64,000 nt of DNA from the NCBI RefSeq assembly GCF_905171765.1, contig NC_053390.1, forward strand, positions 510,739,565-510,803,564, in the 5' to 3' direction. This document shows, piece by piece, positions 10,376 to 21,594 of the stretch (its first letter is position 1; each line of letters opens with the position of its first letter). The translations under genes and the position numbers were made by a program. This DNA comes from Bufo bufo. Taxonomy: Eukaryota > Chordata > Amphibia > Anura > Bufonidae. A model generated the notes under the pieces. It saw only the letters and a list, made by a program, of their open reading frames with translations. It did no database searches and was not told the DNA's origin.

Positions 10376-11839
10376 TTATATTATATGGTTCTTTCTCTTT
10401 TCTCCCTTAATTTGTTTGTAAGCCTTTAGATATTCCATATACCCTTCAGGAGTATAATCCTCAGGTTTTGTTGAAGTTGTGTTTGCCTCTTCCATCTCTA
10501 CCGGAGTATAGAGGAACGTTGGTCGTACCCCTCTTCCAGCCACCTTTTGACACATGGCAAGGAGGGAGGGCACACACTGTAGACAACAACAGAGACACAC
10601 TTTTGCAGCGACCACGGCGAGTGCCACTCCTAAGACATACCTTATTTGACCAAAGTCAGGTATCCAGCTAAAGAGCCAGTCCCACCACCCTTGGTCCACG
10701 TCTTGCTTTATATGTTTAATAATTTCTTCTAATTGGCCTATTTTATCTTTTATTCCACGGGAGTTGAAAATTGAAACAACACATTCCTGCAAACGCTGAG
10801 CATCCTATACCATGTTGAAGCAATAGATAATCAATAGTTGCCCTATTCTGCAAGATAGCCTTTTTATATGATTGTATATCCAGTAGTATGTCTTGTAGAA
10901 TTGCACTAGTTATATTTATCTGTCTTACCATAAAACAAGCAAGTTTTGATATTGTCCTGTGGTTATATATGGCCAACCCCGGTACCCCCACCATAGATAC
11001 CCCTAAACTTATGTATTCTGATCTAGAGAGAAGATTCACATTATAGTCACAATTTTCTGGTAGCTGTAGAGAATTGTGTCTCTCGTGTGTCGCGTCCGCA
11101 TTGCTGGGACTAGTGGTATCATCGTTAACGTCAGCCTGGCTATTGTGCAGGGTCCCTCTGTAATATTGGCTGGTATGTACGTGTAACTAGTATTTCCACA
11201 GGCCAACACCCATCCTGTTGGTAAGGGTGCATGTTTGTCTAGGGACGGTACTGTTTTTGTAATATTACATTGCATATTCTTTCCTGATACTATCTTTTTA
11301 CAGCTATTTATATTTCTGTTGCAAATATTTGGCTTAGTCTTGTTCTGTAATTTTGCTTGTATGCAGGGAGGTAATAGTTTCTCATCGCAAGTGAACTTGT
11401 AACATATTTCTGCTGCTGTGACAAGACCTGTAATTATTTTTATCATGTTACTTTGTAGCGTCTTATATGCGGAGCAGTTATAACAAGCATAATAAGGATT
11501 TACATATTTAACATCATCATTTTGTAGATCAGTATCATTCCATTGGGAACGTAGGAGCCCTGTCCACACAGTCACTGGGGTGGGGACTGCTACCAGACAG
11601 GTCTCCAAAATATCAGATGCGGATAAAGAGGTTCAGAGACAGAAATCAATTAAGTTCAGAGTTTTGGTCAGGTACAACCATAGGTTCTCCTTCATCTTCC
11701 ATAGATTGTCTTCCCCCCTGCATTCTGTTCTTAGGTGTGTCTGTCTGTCCCACAGTTGTGGGAGGGTAAATAGAATACATAGGATCGCCACTATCAAGAC
11801 ACTGTATCTCAGCCATCTCAAGGAATCTCCCGACTGCAT
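10376..11839 (-). pseudogene. ERV1 env relic (gamma-type, CX6CC)
   Basis: Fragments in three frames together cover an envelope gene. The first, near 11839-11633, has a basic then hydrophobic leader resembling a signal peptide. The next, 11608-11036, is a Cys- and Asn-glycosylation-rich surface subunit ending near an Arg-rich RTRHTR stretch where a furin-type site would be expected. The transmembrane subunit follows (11039-10743 and 10792-10376). It has a heptad-rich region, an LQNRATIDYL-type segment followed by a C-X6-CC motif, a long hydrophobic anchor and a tail ending KNHII. The gene has at least three frame breaks and cannot make envelope protein. The CX6CC type is characteristic of gammaretrovirus-like envelopes. 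Confidence 0.88.
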
Positions 11840-12082
11840 CGTCCTGGGCTGTCTGCCTCCGTTAATACCCCTTCTGTGTCTTCTTCAAGGTCAAGGCTTT
11901 CTGCCTCCATTAGTACCTCTCTTTTCTTTACCAGCTTAATCCTTGTGGCGTGGATCCACGTGGGACTGTTCAGTGAGGACTGCTGTTCTGGTGATCGCGA
12001 CTACCTCGGTGGGTGGTCCGTAGGTGAAGCTTCCTGGTTCCTTTCCCTTCTTTAAGATCTTAACCATCACCTGGTCGTCTAC

Positions 12083-15000
12083 CTAGAATGGATGGGTTGG
12101 TTCCTGTGAAAGAGAAGGAGACTTACAAGCGACTTTTTCTTCAGTTTTACTTAGGACCTTGATCAGATTAGTAACATACTCATCTCTGATCAGTTCCAGG
12201 TCTCCTTCCTGCACTACCAGGGGGCGTTCTGCCCATGGTGTGGGGAAAAGCCTACCCATTAGGATTTCAAATGGTGACATCCCTAACTTCTTATTAGGCG
12301 TCATTCTAATTTCTTCAAGTATTATTGGTAGGATTTGTTTAAATTTTTCAAATGTACCAGCAGTGGCTTTCCTGAGTTTGTCTTTCACTGTCCTGTTCAT
12401 TCTTTCCACAATGCCTGAGCTTTGTGGATGGTATGGAATATGACATTTTCATTCCACCTGTAACAGTCTGGCTATCTCCTTGTTAAGTTTTGAGGTGAAT
12501 GCTGGCCCCTGGTCTGACTCAATAACCAGAGGACAGCCCCACCTTGGGATTATTTGCTGAGTCAGGATTTTGGCTGTAGTTTTAGCATCTTCTGCCTTTG
12601 TAGGGAAGACTTCTGGCCACCTTGAGAACATATCCACTATCACTAATGCATACTCTTGTTTCCCTTTTGTTTTAGGTATATGCGTGTAATCCACCTGCAA
12701 GTGGGTGAATGGTGTAGTGGGGTAGTCAAGGTGTTGGTGGGGTATTTTCAGTGGGTTGTTAGGGTTGTTTCTCAAGCACGTGATACATCTGTGTATGTAG
12801 TCCGTGACTAGCTGTTTGCTATCAGTGATGTAAAAACTTTGGCTCAACAACATGTGGGTGGTTTGTATGCTGTTGTGTCCTACCCCGTGAAAGTGTGCAA
12901 TGAAGATGGATGCACTATGCTGAGGTATGCATGGCTTCCCCTCTTTGCAGACCAATCCAGACTGTGGATTTTTCTGCAAAATTGGATAGCACCAATCCTT
13001 TTCCTCTGTTTCAGTTGCATACCTTTGTAGGTCTGTTAGCATGTGTGTCAAATCAGGTGAGGGTGGGTGTAGGACTGCCATTTCCCAATTGTCATGATTC
13101 GTTCTGTTTGGGTTTCTCTTGGCTGTGTCTTTAGCTACACTATCTGCAAGTGCATTTCCTCTTGAAATTCTGTCTTTCCCATTTGTGTGTGCCCTGCAAT
13201 GTACTATAGCTAGATCTGAAGACAATCTGATTGCGGCCAAGAGGTCCGTGACTAACTGTGTATGTGAGATTCTCTTACCATCTGCTGCAGTGAATCCTCT
13301 CCTCTGCCAAATCATTCCATGATCCCATACTACACCATGAGCATATCTGCTGTCTGTGTAAATGGTGACAGGTTTATTGGTGTGTAGTATGCAAGCCCTT
13401 GTGAGTGTAATGAGTTCAGCTGCCTGTGCAGACTGGATGGGAATTGGGCTTGTTTCCAGGACTATGTCTGGCAGCATGACAATAGCATATGCTGCACAGA
13501 ATATGGTGTCAGTGGGACGAGAACATGATCCATCAACAAAGACTTCTGGTGCGTCAAGTATGGGAACAGTTGATAAGTCAGCCCTAGGTGACGTCTCGTG
13601 ATTGAGCACCTGTAGGCAATTATGTGTGTCAGGAAGGACGTCTTCTGTTCCTTTTAGTCCTAGCAATGCATTCAAGACAGGTGCTGGTCCTGCGATGTTG
13701 GATGCATATTTAATCTGGAGGGAAGGGTTACTGAGCAACAGGATCTCATATCCAGATAATCTTTGTGCTGACATGTATTGTGTATGTACACCTCTCAGCA
13801 AGCCTACAACATCATGTGTAGTGTGCAAAAAAGTTAGATGTCCCAGGGTGAAAGTGGTTGCTAATTGTACCATTATTGCACAGGCTGCAAGGGAACGCAG
13901 ACATGCCGGCATCCCCTGAACAGAGGTGGGCATAACCTTTGAGAAAAAATGCACAAGGACGCAACTTGCCTCCGTGTTCTTGTGTCAGTACCCCCGCCAT
14001 GGTTTTACAATTTTGGCGTGCAAACATGTGGAAGGGCATATTATAGTCAGGGAGGCCCAGCCCTGGACTCGACATGAGTGAACATTTCAGATAATCAAAT
14101 GCATTGTACATTTCAGAAGACCATTTAATCAGATCTGGATTTTCTTCCAGAGTGGCTTGCCTCAAAACATTGTCATAATAGGAGCAATCATGAATCCATT
14201 GTCTACAGTAGTTTATCATACCAAGGAAAGATAACATTTCTTTCTTGGTGTGCGGGGTGACCAGGCCCGCAATAGACTGGACTCTTTCTGTGCTAATTCT
14301 CCTTTCACATTTTGTGAGGACAAAGCCCAAGTATTCAACCTGCATTTTACACCATTGCATTTTCTTAAGTGCCACTTTGTGACCACATCCTGACAACCAT
14401 AGTAACAGTGATAAACCATCCTGAATGCTGGCCTCCGCTGACATGCTACACAGTAACAAATCATCGACATATTGCAGCAGCACAGAACCTTGGGGGGTTA
14501 CCATGGTTTTAACGTGGCTTGGAGGACTATGCTGTACACTACAGGTGAATCAGCATATCCCTGGGGCATTCTGCACCAGGTCAGTTGACGTCCGTCAAAG
14601 GAAAAAGCAAAAAGTAGTCTGGTTGCCTTATCAACTGGGATAGAGAATAAAGCATTCTTCAGATCTATCACACTGAAATAGACAGCGTCTGCAGGAATTG
14701 CAGAAAAAAGTGAGGTGACATCTGGGACAATTGGAGCAATGGGCACAATGATATTATTTATTGCCCTTAAATCCTGTACAAAGCGGGTAGTACCATCTGC
14801 CTTTGTCACTGGATTCACGGGCGTGCTGTAGGGTGAAATCACCTCTTCCAGGATTCCATTTTGTAGGAATTCTTCTATCATTGGCCTAAGTCCTTCGAGT
14901 TTCTCTTTTGACAGCGGGTATTGCTTCTGATATACAGGTGTACTGCCTTCTGTGATGTTTGCTTTGTATGGTGTGCAGTCAATGAATCCTGTGTCATAGT

Positions 15001-15385
15001 CCCCTTCTGCCCATAATGATGGGTCTATATCCCCCAATTCTGAGTGATCTTGTAAGCTTGTAAAGATTAAAGGCACAGGGGTCACTATGGGCAGAACATC
15101 AGAGTGTACACTGATGCCATTGTTTTCGACAGTAATTTGCAACTCTAACTTGATGAACAAGTCTCTTCCCAGAAGGCTCACAGGACATTCAGGTATGATG
15201 CTAAAAGCATGATCTGTAATGTATTCCCTATCAATGGTTTCTACTGGTAAGGAATCCGTTCTGTATGTTCTTGTCAATACCCCATTTATTCCCATAGAGG
15301 GCTCAGACTTTCTTAAAGGTCCTTTGTACATTGAACTGTTTAACACACTAGAAGTAGTTCCACTGTCTACCATGAATCCCACTCT
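12083..15385 (-). pseudogene. ERV1 pol relic: protease, RT, RNase H, integrase
   Basis: Overlapping frames in gene order on the minus strand cover pol. The piece at 15382-14498 starts with a retroviral protease motif DSGTTS and continues into RT (FVQDLRAINN, VIDLKNALFSI). The piece at 14504-13812 carries the YVDD catalytic box. The 501-codon piece at 13954-12449 holds RNase H (FVDGS, AAEL, YTDSRYA, GNALAD) and the integrase HHCC zinc module with core Asp residues (QVDYTHI, ESDQGPAF). A frameshift at about 12449 separates the core Glu and C-terminal domain (12443-12083). Motifs are well kept but three frameshifts break the polyprotein. Closest in kind to gamma/epsilon-like class I elements. 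Confidence 0.95.
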
Positions 15386-17094
15386 CCTTCCTCCTACTCT
15401 AAGTCATCTAAGTCCACCCCTTTTAGTCGGACGCTGTGGTCCTCCTACTGTCCGTCAGTAGTGTCCCAGCTGTCCATGAGAACAGAGCTCTGATGTTAAG
15501 CACAACACTTAACATGTAACACGTAACTTCAAACATTGAAACAAACAGATCTGACAATACAGACATGAACACACAAAGGGCCCATAAGAAACTTTTCATT
15601 GACTTCAATTTAAAAAAAATGTACAGCTCAATCAACACTGTTGGCACCAATAAAAAACAAAAATCTTCCAAGAAAAATAAAATAAAATTCTCAATGCGCA
15701 TATTATATGAAAACAAATATCGTACTCCATACACATTCACATTTTTATGTACTCCTTTTCACAAACAGCTCATAACCACGCCCTTATACATAAAATATGA
15801 ATTGCATACACAGCTCTGCTAAAAACAGTCTTCACACATTTTCAACTCAACTACAACTCAAAGCCACACCCATTCACATTCCACTGAATCATTTGTCTTC
15901 CAACCCAGCCACACAGTTTTCTTTGTTTCATCCCAAAACTTGCAGCACAGACAAACACAGCTTTCCTGGAAACAGATAGCCACACCACACCCAGAATTGC
16001 TGATGGTCTATATCGCTGTTGTGCTGTGTTTTCCAATGTCTTCTGGTCTTCACTCTGTGATTAATCAACTCTTATAAGAAGACAATATACATGTTATAAT
16101 CATACAGTAATTTTGTTAAACCCAAATCATCTTATATGCCATGTGGTCTTAGTTAGTGTTGCACATATATAAGAATTTTTGTTAAAAGCTGGATTCCCAC
16201 ATTACACTGCTTGGGAAAGAAAGAAAATAATTAAACAATTCTTTGTCTTCTATAATGTTATTACACATATAACATCACTTACTCTGCATGATTCCCTCAC
16301 CCCTTTTCTTTGCCTGCTTTTCTTATCTTAGGAATGTTTCTCTGTTAATGCAGGGAAAGTGAATCTCTGTGGCTCACACTAGGTACAATACTTATCCATT
16401 AACTGACCATCTTTTACTGCTCTAATCTCTAATGCTAGGGCTACGGATCTTCCCTATTTAAACACACACATATCATTAGGGTAACAAAACTTAACCAGTT
16501 CATTTCTGAACATTTAACACAAGCGCCTTTCTGATTGCAGACACTGGGGCACTTTCTTTCTTGCTAGTGCCATCAATTAAATTCCTGACACTGCTCTGTT
16601 TTCTCACTCAATAGAACCCCCCCTCAACATCACAGGAGTTCTGATTTCCACAGTCTGTAAGCTCTAACTTCACAGATTCTTACAGATTTTCATCCCTGTT
16701 GCCAGCCGGGCGACCTGCTGTCCGGGGCCACAGTTTCTCTATAACATTCTTTTTCACATTTTAACTTTCAATTCTCCATTAATATCACATCCTGACAAAT
16801 TGTCTACCCATGGGTTAACTAGGAAGTAATTTATGGGACTACACCGTGCACTATTTTTTTTTAGTGCACTTTATCTATCTGTGGTGATGTGAACTCCCGG
16901 AGTCCCTTTTAATCCCCTTTACTCCCTGAGCCTTGGCTCCCTGAGCCTTGTCTCCTGTGTCCCGAACACAGCGATCTCCCGAAGTCTAAAGTAGATGGTT
17001 TAACTTACTTGAGTCGAGACGTGGCCAGTGCCCTCGGATCAGACGGAGGGCAAAATTGATGTCTTTCTCACCGGACCCGAGGATGACCCTCTCG
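15386..17094 (-). other. ERV1 leader and replaced gag region
   Basis: Where gag should be (about 1.7 kb) no capsid or zinc-knuckle frame is visible. Sequence at about 16785-16850 matches the matrix-coding remnant of ERV2 (shared GTGGATAACTT/GGGACTACACCGTGCA-like words), so a piece of the gag start survives. The segment 15386-15760 is shared almost base for base with ERV2 46600-46940. That includes a minus-strand stretch reading MDSWDT, a TAG stop, then EDHSVRLKG, possibly the gag 3' end. The rest is AT-rich filler without gene-like features. Confidence 0.75.
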
Positions 17095-17114
17095 ATCCCG
17101 GACACGAGCCCCCA
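17095..17114 (-). other. ERV1 primer binding site, tRNA-Pro type with 2-nt insertion
   Basis: The minus strand reads TGGGGGCTCGTGTCCGGGAT, a few nt after the 5' LTR end. It equals the tRNA-Pro-complementary 18-mer TGGGGGCTCGTCCGGGAT seen in ERV2 except for an extra GT. The site is where minus-strand DNA synthesis would have been primed. Confidence 0.88.
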
Positions 17115-17118
17115 AAAC

Positions 17119-17543
17119 TGTAAGGAAATCGGACCCTTTGCTATGGTATCCCTGATACCGTACTTCGGTGGTCAGCTTGGGTTAAGTCTTATCTGGCGCC
17201 AGGAGAATGAACTTGTCAGATATAACACAATCACGTGTCTGTTCAAATTCACTCTAATTTTATTGTCCTTCAGTTCAGCCTTTTATAAGGCAGAGAGTAT
17301 AATTTACATAGTAACAGCATTAACCAATCCTATGTGGACACATATAGACCGGTAAACATTAAGCCGGAATGACCTTGTAAAGCGTGACTGTCTTCACTAG
17401 AATTTAGGAATTTCAAGAAACTGTCCAAGGACAGGGAGAGAAACCCAAATTCCAGTGGGGGAACTTGAAACAGTGCATGAACAAGATGCTATCACAATAC
17501 ATATTGTTAGAACAGACAAAATGGAGTCACATATATCCTTTCA
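17119..17543 (-). repeat. ERV1 5' LTR
   Basis: Partner of the LTR at 9926-10351, with the same TG...CA ends. It abuts the primer binding site on the internal side and the GGTAT target duplication on the outer side. Confidence 0.95.
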
Positions 17544-17548
17544 GGTAT

Positions 17549-18058
17549 GGTGGTCATTTGGTGATGTGCAGTGTTGTTTTTGCGCCAAACATATCTTTTG
17601 GAATTATGGCCAAAAAGTTCAACCTTGGTTTCATCAGACGATAACACATTTTCCCACATGCTTTTGGGAGACTTCAGATGTGTTTTTGCATAATATAGCC
17701 TGGCTTGGATGTTTTTCTTCATAAGAAAAGGCTTTCGTCTTGCCACTCTACCCCATAACCCAGACATATGAAGAATAAGGGAGATTGTTGTCACATGTAC
17801 CACACAGCCAGTACATGCCAGATATTCCTATAGCTCCTTTAATGTTGCTGTAGGCTTCTTGGTAGCCTCCCAGACCAGTTTTCTTCTCGTCTTTTCATCA
17901 ATTTTGGAGGGACGTCCAGTTCTTGGTAATGTCACTGTTGTGCCATATTTTCTCCACTTGATGATGACTGTCTTCACTGTGTTCCATGGTATATCTAATG
18001 CCTTGGAAATTATTTTGTACCCTTCTCCTGACTGATACCTTTTAACAATGAGATTCAT
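17549..18058 (-). pseudogene. Tc1-1 transposase, N-terminal part
   Basis: The minus-strand fragments carry a helix-turn-helix segment (18058-17828: GYKIISKALDIPWNTVKTVI, then the GRPSKI hook that links the two DNA-binding subdomains). They then carry the first catalytic Asp in LSSDETKVELFG (17803-17549). The protein then stops at the ERV1 boundary and resumes at 9925. A frame break lies between 17803 and 17828. Confidence 0.92.
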
Positions 18059-18480
18059 CTGATGCTTTGAAAGCTCTCTGTGGACTATGGCTTTTGCAGT
18101 GGGATGCGACTAAGAAAATTTCAGGAAAGACCAACTAGAGCAGCTGAACTTTATTTGGGGTTAATCAGAGGCACTTTAAATGATGGCAGGTTCATGCTGA
18201 CTCCTATTTAACATGATTTGGAATGTGATTGCTTAATTCTGAACACAGCTACATCCCCAGTTATAAGAGGGTGTGTACACTTATGCAACCACATTATTTA
18301 AATTTTTTTTTGTTTTCTTCCCTCCACCTAAAATATTTCAGTTTGTTTTTCAATTGAGTGGTACAGTTTATAGGTCACATTAAAGGTGAAAAAAGTTCTA
18401 AAATGATTTATCTTTGTCTCATTTTTTTACAGCACAGAAACCTGACATTTTGACAGGGGTGTGTAGACTTTTTATATCCA

Positions 18481-18483
<3 letters not shown>

Positions 18484-18520
<37 letters not shown>
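18484..18520. repeat. (TA)n microsatellite at the Tc1-1 end
   Basis: A TA run starts at the outer end of the Tc1-1 terminal repeat, as expected for an element that targets TA. Confidence 0.9.
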
Positions 18521-18521
<1 letters not shown>

Positions 18522-18766
18522 ATTTTTATTTTTTCATTTCTTGTGGGCTTTACAATCTAAAAAATCCTTTGAAATAAAATTTGTCAAAGAAATATATTGC
18601 AATTTGTATGCATGCGAACATATTCCTGCTGCTGTCAGAGGTGTATAAGTTTATTTTTGGCCCCAGTCTGGCGGGGGCCCATTCCTGTGAACATATTCCT
18701 GCTACAAACAAATAACCAGCTCCTGTCTGTTCTGACTTAGTTTGGCAGAGCTATGTGTAGGCCTTA

Positions 18767-19349
18767 GGCCCCTTTCATACGGGCGAGAATTCCGCGCGGG
18801 TGCAATGCGTGAGGTGAAGGCATTGCACCCGCACTGAATCCGTACCCATTCACTTTAATGGGGCTGTTCGTGAAAATCGCAGCATGTTCTATATTCTGCG
18901 TTCTTCACGCAACGCAGGCTCCATAGAAATGTATAGGGATGCGTGAAAATCGCAAGCATCTGCAAGCAAGTGCGGATGCAATGCGATTTTCACGCATGGT
19001 TGCTAAGGAGACGAGGGATGAGTTACCCGGGACCCCATTTACTTTATTATTTTCTGAATTAAAGAATTCTATTATTTTCCATTATAACCATGTATTATAA
19101 CCTGTATTTTCCGTATTATAACCTGTAAAATATACAGAACACCAATCCCAAACCCGAACTTCAGGGAAGAAGTCCGGGTTTGGGCCTGGGTACCACAGTC
19201 AGATTTTTATCACGCGCGTGCAAAACTGAACATCAGAATGCAATTGCAGTAAAAACTGACTGCAATAGCGTACCTACTCGCACAATTTTCCCTGATCGCA
19301 GACGCAATGCATCCGGACCTAATCTGGACATGCTCGTAGGCAAGGGGCC
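18767..19349. mobile_element. Harbinger-type MITE, 583 bp, TTA duplication
   Basis: Ends GGCCCCTTTCATACGG and ...GCAAGGGGCC are inverted, flanked by TTA on both sides (18764-18766 and 19350-19352). The flanks rejoin to give an intact satellite C unit (GGCC-TTA-TACTAC), which fixes the boundaries. The interior is fold-back like, with GTGCAATGCG and TGCGATTTTCACGCA words, and has no gene. A longer relative lies at 58605-59615. Superfamily is inferred from the 3-bp target duplication. Confidence 0.88.
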
Positions 19350-19530
19350 TTATACTACTCCATTACCCTTTACATGCTACTGCTGTCTGTCCTGATAAGT
19401 TTGGCCGAGATATGTGTAGGCCTTATACTACCCCATTACCATTTACATGCTGCTGCTGCTGTCTGTTCTGATGAGTTTGGCCGAGCTATGTGCAGGCCTT
19501 ATACTACCCCGTTACCACTTACATGCTGCT

Positions 19531-19648
19531 GTGACATCCTGTGTACTTTTTCAATAGACAGTGTCCGCTGCGGACAGTTTAATTATCTGTGCCACATCTC
19601 CTGTGTAAAGTGTGCGCATCCAAAAAATATCTGTGACATCCAGTGTTC
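19531..19648 (+). repeat. Single satellite A monomer inside satellite C
   Basis: One complete monomer in reverse orientation to the 1046-3637 array begins and ends with the same GTGACATCC word, 102 bp apart. It interrupts a satellite C unit after ACATGCTGCT. Its variants (GTCCGCTGCGGACAG, CCAAAAAATATCTGTGAC) match the young monomers at 1700-3600 rather than the hAT1-side array. Confidence 0.93.
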
Positions 19649-20860
19649 TTATGAGGCCAAGCTATGTGTAGGCCTTATACTACCCCGTTACTATTTACAT
19701 GCTGCTGCTGTCTGTCCTGATGAGTTTGGCCGAGCTATGTGTAGGCCTTATACTACTCCATTACCATTTACATGCTGCTGCTGCTGCTGTCTGTTCTGAT
19801 GAGTTTGGCCGAGCTATATGTAGGCCCTATACTACCCCGTTACCACTTACATGCTGTTGCTGCTGCTGACTGTCCTTATGAGTTTGGCCGAGCTATGTGT
19901 ACCGTTACCATTTACATGCTGCTGCTGTCTCTCCTGATGATTTTGGCCTAGATATGTGTATGCTTTATACTACCTCATACCATTTACATGCTGCTGCTGA
20001 TTTTTGTCCTGATGAGTTTAGCCAAACTATGTGTAGGCCTTATACTACCCCGTTACCATTTACATGCTGCTGCTGTCTGTCCTGATGATTTTGGCTGAGA
20101 TATGTGTAGGCCTTATACTACCCCATTACCATTTACATGCCACTGCTGCTGCTGTATGTCCTGATGAGTTTGGCCGAGATATGTGTAGGCCTTATACTAC
20201 CCCGTTACTATTTACATGCTGCTGCTGCTGCTGTCTGTCCTGATGAGTTTGGCCGAGCTATGCGCAGGCCTTATACTACCCTGTTACCATTCATATGTTG
20301 CTGCTGTCTGTCTTGATGATTTTGGCCAAGATATGTGTAGGCTTTATACTACCCCATTACCATTTACATGCTTCTGCTGCTGCTGTCTGTCCTGATGAGT
20401 TTGGCCGAGCTATGTGTAGGCTTTATACTACTCCGCTACTATTTACATGCTGCTGCTGTCTGTCCTGATGATTTTGGCCAATCTATGTGTAGGCCTTATA
20501 CTACCCCTTACTATTTACATGCTGCTGCTGCTGTATGTCCTGATGAGTTTGGCCGAGCTATGTGTAGGCCTTATACTACCCCATTACCATTTATATGCTG
20601 CTGCTGTCTGTCCTGATGAGTTTAGCCGAGCTATGTGTAGGCCTTATACTACCCTGTTACCATTTACATGCTGCTGCTGTCTGTCCTAATGAGTTTGGCC
20701 GAGCTATGTGTAGACCTTATACTACCGCCTTACCATTTACATGCTGCTGCTGTCTGTCCCGATGATTTTGGACCAGCTATGTGTAGGCCTTATACTATAC
20801 CGTTACCATTTACCTGCTGCTGCTACTGTCTGTCCTGATCATGATGAGTTTGACGCTGGA

Positions 20861-21477
20861 CTAAAGGGGACTTACTGCAACCTTATCGTTCAAAATTACA
20901 CAAAAACAAAACAATATAAAAAAATGGAAGCACACGTTACAACAGAAAAAAATATATTTATTTACAAACATGCCTCTATGGCAACTTTTTGGTTGGTCAT
21001 GAAGTTCCAACAACTCCTGCATCCGTTTGAGGTGCAGCGCCTCCATCTTCCGCATCTGCTTGCACATCAGCCTCTGTATCTCGTGCATGCCGGCTTCATG
21101 CTCCTGCTGTATCTGCCTATTTTTTTTTAAAAGTAATCAGTACTGTTAAAATATGAAAATTACTTGCAATTCAGATTAATTGGCATGGATACGGAATTAT
21201 ATTGCTATGTGCACATATTTACCCTCCTGACGGGGGCTGGTGATCCTCCTTCTCTTCATCACCATCAGGACCGGGGGGGAATCTGGCTGCTGGGAGGGTC
21301 CAGCCTCTTCCACCTCCACCTCTTTGGCCACATCAGGTGGGCTGGCGCCTCATGCTGCTGCTGCTGGGAGGGTCCGGCCTGCTCTCCCTCCTCCTCCTCG
21401 GCGGACAACACCACCACCTCCAGATCCTCTGTCGAAGGCCTGCGGCGGACAGAGGGAACGGGCACCCCTGTAATCAC
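20861..21477 (-). pseudogene. Harbinger-type MYB-like protein, last two exons
   Basis: On the minus strand an acceptor TTACAG precedes an exon (21477 to about 21230) encoding VPVPSVRRRP, an acidic run and GPSQQQQH. A frame break follows, then a donor GGAGG/GTAAAT. A final exon from about 21118 encodes QIQQEHEAGMHEIQRLMCKQ, a coiled-coil, basic-hydrophobic C-terminus, and stops near 20870. In PIF/Harbinger transposons a MYB/SANT-like protein accompanies the transposase and helps nuclear import and terminal-repeat binding. The splice phase (split Gly codon) matches the exon at 34557-34752, 13 kb away. No Harbinger nuclease gene is seen. Confidence 0.75.
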
Positions 21478-21594
21478 ACAATGTTCAGAATTTAGGCATA
21501 ACTCATAATAACAAATGCAAATTTAGTGTGGGATGTATCTAATGTAATGATGGATGGAATACAGAATGATGATGGCAGTTTATGTATATACCGT

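Larger units (their letters stand above)
9926..17543 (-). mobile_element. ERV1: class I endogenous retrovirus, 7.6 kb, gag largely missing
   Basis: The provirus has two LTRs of about 425 bp starting TG and ending CA, a tRNA-Pro-type primer site, pol and env relics in order on the minus strand, and a flanking 5-bp duplication GGTAT (9921-9925 and 17544-17548). It lies within the Tc1-1 transposase. I count about 15 differences between the LTRs (roughly 3.5%), so the insertion is not recent. Protease, RT, RNase H, integrase and env frames are all interrupted. Most of gag is replaced by non-coding sequence. Confidence 0.95.
3628..18483 (-). mobile_element. Tc1-like element (Tc1-1), host of a piggyBac and an ERV insertion
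   Basis: Three separated pieces are colinear: 3628-3694, 9441-9925 and 17544-18483. Removing the piggyBac element (one TTAA kept) and ERV1 (one GGTAT kept) leaves about 1.5 kb, a normal Tc1 length, with one transposase frame set on the minus strand. The right terminal repeat ends at 18483 and reads inward CAGTGGATATAAAAAGTCTA on the minus strand, beside a TA. The left piece, containing GGTTGTATAAGTGTGCACAC, matches the inner part of the right terminal repeat (GGTTGCATAAGTGTACACAC), so this is a long-TIR element. Its outermost left ~130 bp are missing and replaced by satellite A. Confidence 0.9.
18535..20870 (+). repeat. Satellite C array, ~73-80-bp CTG-rich monomer
   Basis: About 25 monomers read GGCCTTATACTACCCCGTTA, CCATTTACATGCTGCTGCTG, TCTGTCCTGATGAGTTTGGC, CGAGCTATGTGTA. 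Length varies mainly with the number of CTG triplets. A leader from 18535 (TGTGGGCTTTACAATCTAAA and the GGGGGCCCATTCCTGTGAAC block) belongs to the same element, because a diverged inverted copy of leader plus array occurs at 52640-53270. A MITE (18767-19349) and one satellite A monomer (19531-19648) are embedded. Open frames full of Leu or Cys-Cys-Cys are just the repeat. Confidence 0.93.

Noticed and set aside
15423..15740. A 105-codon hydrophobic frame in the ERV1 gag-replacement block
   Set aside because: The matching block of ERV2 does not keep the frame, so it is not under coding constraint.
17095..17114. A tRNA-Pro gene
   Set aside because: Only the 3'-end complement of tRNA-Pro is present, next to an LTR; it is a primer binding site.
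19374..21130. Cys/Leu-rich frames in satellite C
   Set aside because: They are translations of CTG-rich monomers, with Cys-Cys-Cys and Leu-Leu-Leu runs from the triplets.
21164..21508. Plus-strand frames opposite the MYB-like exon
   Set aside because: The minus-strand exon has matching splice sites and phase; the plus-strand text is its complement.
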